In this document: positions 59,973 to 64,000 of the stretch, in pieces
How the letters are laid out: every line of letters begins with the position of its first letter
How positions within the stretch are numbered: position 1 is the stretch's first letter
Assembly: GCA_947000775.1 (NCBI GenBank)
Contig: CAMQGK010000322.1
Coordinates: 913,001 to 977,000, forward strand
Direction of reading: 5' to 3'
DNA length: 64,000 nt
DNA from: Pterois miles
Taxonomy: Eukaryota; Chordata; Actinopteri; Perciformes; Scorpaenidae
The notes under the pieces: generated by a model
Database searches by the model: none
What the model was told of the DNA's origin: nothing
Seen by the model: the letters and a program-made list of their open reading frames with translations, nothing else
Program-made: the position numbers and the translations under genes

Positions 59973-61440
59973 CTGAGCTACTGCCGCCCCCAAGAACACA
60001 AACTATGTCAAACACATACGGAAGCAATGAAACGTACGGAAAACGTTTGACAACTCAAACTACACTACTGTCACTACAAAACATGTGACAAACACCATTA
60101 ATGTAGCAAGACAAAGCATCGTTTTGGACCACTGAAAACGCTCCACCTGCCCACCGTAAGTGGTCTTTCTCACTTTATATACTACATAACTAGCTCTGAA
60201 GTGACAAACATTATGTGACAGCCCTCACTGCAAAACATTGCACCTTGACAGGCTTTCTTCCGGTGCACAGACGGATCTATTACACTCTTTGCCGTGAGAC
60301 TGGGCTGAAACATGTCGTATACAGTATTAACATACTAACTATAGCTTTGTCAGTTAGCTACATAGGCAAAGGTTACACTTGGCAGTTAGTGGGTGCAAAT
60401 ATTAAGTATCAACTTCTTACTACTTAAGGGCTAGTTAGTTTGTGTGGTGCAACCAAGTTTAATTTAGTGATGTGTAAATCTTCACTATATAAACCCTTCA
60501 GTTATAACTAGGCTAAGTTTGAACTGACATAGAACAGGTGAGCCTGAAGAGCTTAAAGGATATTTTAGTTCTACTTTCTCTTCTCTTTTCTTGTTCTTCA
60601 GTTTCTTTCATCTTGAATTTCTCCTCATTTTTCCTCTTCAATTCTCCCGCTTTTTCTCCCTCAATCTCTCCATTTCAATATCTGTGTCTCTCTCTTTCCT
60701 TATCCATCCATCTTTTTCCATGCCCTTTTCAAGAGATGCAGTATTTATCATCTTTATACCAGGAGGTTTGAGGGCCATGCATTGACCTGATAGATGGGCT
60801 AGCCGCTGATGTGCAGCCACCTCAGGAGACACCAACCAGACAGCTATTTAGTAGCTGAACAAGACACATTGCTTTTCTTTTATTGTTTTCAAACTGCAAG
60901 GGTGTGTTTTTGCGTGGGTTGGGGGGGTTATGTGGGTGGGGAAAGGGAGGTTTAAGAGGAAGAAAAAAACAACACCGGCAGATGCTCCTTGACTGTCCAG
61001 AAAAGTGTAGCAACTGTGCACAAGATGGGCCATTATCCATCGAGTGTATCGCTATGTTGTTGACAAATCAATGGCTCTGACAGTGATGACTCCGTGTTAC
61101 AGCAAACATAAAGCACTCAGACAGTCTCCCTGCCTGCTATGGAGACTGCAGCGAGGGAGCACTCGGGGCAAGGGTACTCGTAGCCAGGAGGGGCGTGAGT
61201 GAGTGCGTGTTGTCTCAGCGTGCGACACAGAGAGTTTTCATCGAGCATATTTGTGCTTGAGTGCAGGTGGGGGTGAGAAACTTTAATGTAGATGCATGAA
61301 AGCTTCATTCCATTGATCACCTTTTATGAATCATACATGTTATTGCTAAGGCTACATATTAACATTAATTAGAAATACCTCTCAGTCTGATGCAGACTTT
61401 TCTAGAAGCACTGAAGGCAGCACAGCACTCTAATTCTTTA
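59973..61440. other. Downstream non-coding sequence
   Basis: No gene or RNA recognised. Pyrimidine-rich 60560-60730 and a G-rich strand at 60900-60960. Confidence 0.4.
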
Positions 61441-61700
61441 ACCCAAATCACTCTTTTCACAAGCAGTCTGCAGAGGCTTTAACGTGAGACTTGACCTGCT
61501 CCTGGTTAAAGCTGCTCTGCATTAATATCCTGCAGACTAGAAATCATCAGACAGGGTTGTAACTCGGAACCACAGCTGCCGCCTGTAGCTGAGCAGTACT
61601 ATAATCCATTCATGCAGACATGCTGCACAGTACATGGGATTTATGGTTAACATGCAACACGCATGCAGAGACAGGGAGGCGGTGCGCTCCGGTGGGCACA
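61441..61700. other. Candidate conserved non-coding element
   Basis: Non-repetitive, balanced-composition block (tctgcattaatatcctgcag, ttgtaactcggaaccacagc, catgggatttatggttaaca). Composition-based suggestion only. Confidence 0.25.
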
Positions 61701-63032
61701 TATAGAGATATCATCTTCGTGTGGAAACTGGGAGTCGGAGATTGGGGGGGGATGTAATGAGTGAGCCAAGACTTGCATCGTGAATCATAAGAAAGGAGGG
61801 GGAGGGGGGGTCATCTGAGTTTGATTGACAGGTAGTCTCAAAGCCCCCTGTGGAAAGTGCCAGGGGCAGGTCACTGGGGCGAGAGCACCGCTACCCATAC
61901 AGACAGAAACGCTTGACTGCTGTCTTTGGCATATGGGCCTCTGGTTGCTCAGTCATTGCTTTGTGTATTCTCTTATTTTTCAGGGACAGTTCACATTAAT
62001 GAGCAGGGGAAACTGTAAAATGTGCCATTTCTTGTTGTTAAAGGCTCCACAGAAATTAAATGTGTTACTCAAAGCTGCGACATTGCCTCAGTTACATAAA
62101 ATGAGCACAGCAAAAAAATAGCATACAGTGTACAAAGAAACATAGTTTATAGTTCATAAATCCCTGTATCATGTAAAAAATAAATGCACGATTGTAGTTT
62201 AAAGCAGCCAAACAATTTTGATCTTTTATCAAATTGTTAAACATCACTTTCAATAGAATAAAATGACAAGAAATATCAGAAAATGATCAGTGAAAACACT
62301 GCCGACTGAGATGTACCGTACCTCAAAGTATTTTAGATCCATAGTAACTGTGTAAAAATATGGTTCTTTAAGGATCGGTTCACCCAAATTACAAAATAGG
62401 TAGTGGGAACTAGCAGATAGATTTTGTATTTATTTTCAGATCACTGGAAAATACATTCAAGTCACAGAGCTTAGCTGATTTATTCCAAAACATCTTTAAA
62501 ATATATTTTTTTTTAATTTCCAGAATCCTCAAAGACATTTCGAACCATCTAGATAAAAACAAAAAATATTTTTAACTTCTCTCCCAACTTGCAAGGAAAT
62601 TAATAACACTTTATTTTGTACAAAAATATATACACTACTGTAAATAAACATGTATATGTACCAGTATAACTGATAATGTTTTCAATTTTGATTCACGTTT
62701 TTATACAAATAAAGTGAGGAACACCACCTCATTTCCAGCTCCAATCCTTATTTGGATGAGGAAAAAGAGGTTTTATCATCGAATTACAATCAGAAACAGA
62801 TTTATTGCCAACTAGGTTTTCACATACAAGGAATTTGCCGCGGCACATCATCAAGTAGACGAGATATTTTGCCATCCAGGTTGTTCAAGGAGTTTGAGGA
62901 TTTTTGAAATACCTTCAGAACAGAGATAGATGTTGATTAACAAACCTTTTGGCTTTTCAAAGATCAAAAATCAGATCAGCTCTCTGACTCAAATGTAATA
63001 CATCATAAGAGACACAAAGTGAAGCTATGAGT
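61701..63032. other. Downstream non-coding sequence
   Basis: AT-rich. 62365-62480 contains ggatcggttcacccaaatta, which reads like the end of a dispersed repeat. No gene recognised. Confidence 0.4.
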
Positions 63033-63372
63033 AGAGATGCAACGATTAATAAATTAGTTGTCAACTGTTAAATTAATCTGCAACTATTTTGATAATTGAT
63101 TAATATGAGCAAGTATAATAAGTAATTTAAAAAAGGTGTCCAAATTCTCTGATTTCATCTTCTTAAATGTGAATATCTTTTTGGTTTCTTTACTCCTCTA
63201 TGACAGTAAAATTTATGTCTCTGAGTTGTGGACAAAATGGGACATTTGAGGACGTCATCTTGGGCTTTGGGAAACACTGATCAACATTTTTCACCATTTT
63301 CTGACATTTCACAGATTAAACAACTAATTGGTTAATCAGTGAAAACAATCAACAGATTAGTTGGAGCCCTAG
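63033..63372 (-). mobile_element. hAT-like MITE, most complete copy
   Basis: Begins gagatgcaacgattaataa and ends cagattagttggagccctag, an inverted pair. In reverse it contains cacatttaagaagatgaaatc, matching 7318-7345 and 53355-53380. Non-autonomous. Confidence 0.75.
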
Positions 63373-64000
63373 TTGTGAGAACCAGGAACCAGTACACAAT
63401 GTCCCTGTAGTGAAATGCACTGAGAGGTTAGAGTTCAGGGTCAGCTGCAGTACAGCATCCCTCTGAAGGACAGATACACCATACACCACCCTGCTGCCCA
63501 AATCAAAGAGGTTACAAAGTTTATTGTGAAGTGAACAGAAAGCAGCAGAGGGACAAAAGTCCTGCTGGAAGTAAAAGCCCTGCGAGTGTAATTCTCAACT
63601 CAAGTGATGTTCTCCGTTCACAGACTGAGAGAGAGGACAGGGGGAGCTGGAGGGGTTAAAAGGCAACAACGTCAGCGATGCACAGGCAAGAAGACAAGTG
63701 TCGACAGCGACAGGAAAAAGACGGAGGCTGCCCATGTGCCTATGTCTCCTCCACCCTACACCCCCACCCCCCTCCACTGCAGACGAGCATATGTGGGCTG
63801 ACAACATGACATTGCCAGTGAAGAGAGGGAGGGAAAGAGAGCGAGCAAGAGGGAGAACCAGAAGCCCCGGTAGCCCTGACATCCCCGACGCTGACAGCTG
63901 ATGGAGGCAGATTAGGCTCATGCACGCACACAACTGTCAACCACCTCCCGCCCCACACCCATCCCCATCCACCCCTCACCTCAATTCTACCCCCCCATCC
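63373..64000. other. Window end, no recognised gene
   Basis: 63600-63900 is purine-rich on the + strand and 63740-64000 is C-rich. Overlapping open frames here reflect composition. Confidence 0.4.

Noticed and set aside
61117..61320. Minus-strand frame with LRQHALTHAPPGYEYPCPEC, resembling a C2H2 zinc finger
   Set aside because: The H-x3-H is present, but no correctly spaced C-x2-C precedes it, and no splice sites or further fingers were found.
1..64000. CRISPR arrays, bacterial operons, phage or plasmid features
   Set aside because: No regularly spaced direct repeats with unique spacers and no prokaryotic gene organisation; the sequence is clearly vertebrate-like.
1..64000. Endogenous retroviral sequence
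   Set aside because: No LTR pair, primer-binding site or gag/pol/env-like reading was noticed; the only reverse-transcriptase-type remnant is the LINE tail at 9446-9965.

Overview
The window looks like teleost (probably percomorph) nuclear DNA. It has long introns with GT-AG borders, a very high density of (GT)n/(CA)n microsatellites, a tRNA-headed SINE present in three copies, hAT-, piggyBac-, Harbinger- and Tc1-like DNA transposon remnants, and a LINE 3' end. There is no prokaryotic-style gene organisation.

One protein-coding gene could be reconstructed: acsf3 (acyl-CoA synthetase family member 3, mitochondrial malonyl-CoA/methylmalonyl-CoA synthetase), on the + strand. Nine coding exons join in frame to 588 codons: 6312-7034, 10763-10918, 15300-15454, 15742-15887, 21333-21430, 21950-22076, 38469-38603, 39658-39769 and 42659-42773. 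Every junction has AG/GT borders and compatible phase. All core adenylate-forming motifs are present: the P-loop YTSGTTGRSKG, YGMTE, GWFKTGD, the GRSSVDIIKSGGYK hinge and the C-terminal catalytic Lys in NQMGK. The first 70 residues contain no acidic residue, as expected for a mitochondrial presequence. A CpG-containing stretch near 4.06-4.45 kb, with a good donor at 4155/4156, may be the promoter and a non-coding first exon. The coding exon's leader carries a 15-codon upstream ORF.

Layout: 1-4 kb is upstream sequence with repeats and no recognised gene; 4-6.3 kb holds the putative promoter, intron and leader; 6.3-42.8 kb is acsf3, whose 16.4-kb intron 6 contains several microsatellites, a decayed Tc1-like transposon and some non-repetitive stretches that resemble conserved non-coding elements; 42.8-64 kb is non-coding downstream DNA with nested MITEs, a Harbinger-like element carrying a broken Myb/SANT-like domain, a TTAA-flanked 1-kb element, a SINE, and further candidate conserved blocks. 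I recognised no second gene.

I did not find a convincing new biological system. The most unusual structures are a piggyBac-like MITE with four internal 15-bp quasi-palindromes, a long-inverted-repeat element nested inside a hAT MITE, a microsatellite acting as the polypyrimidine tract of acsf3 exon 3, and a few candidate conserved regulatory blocks.
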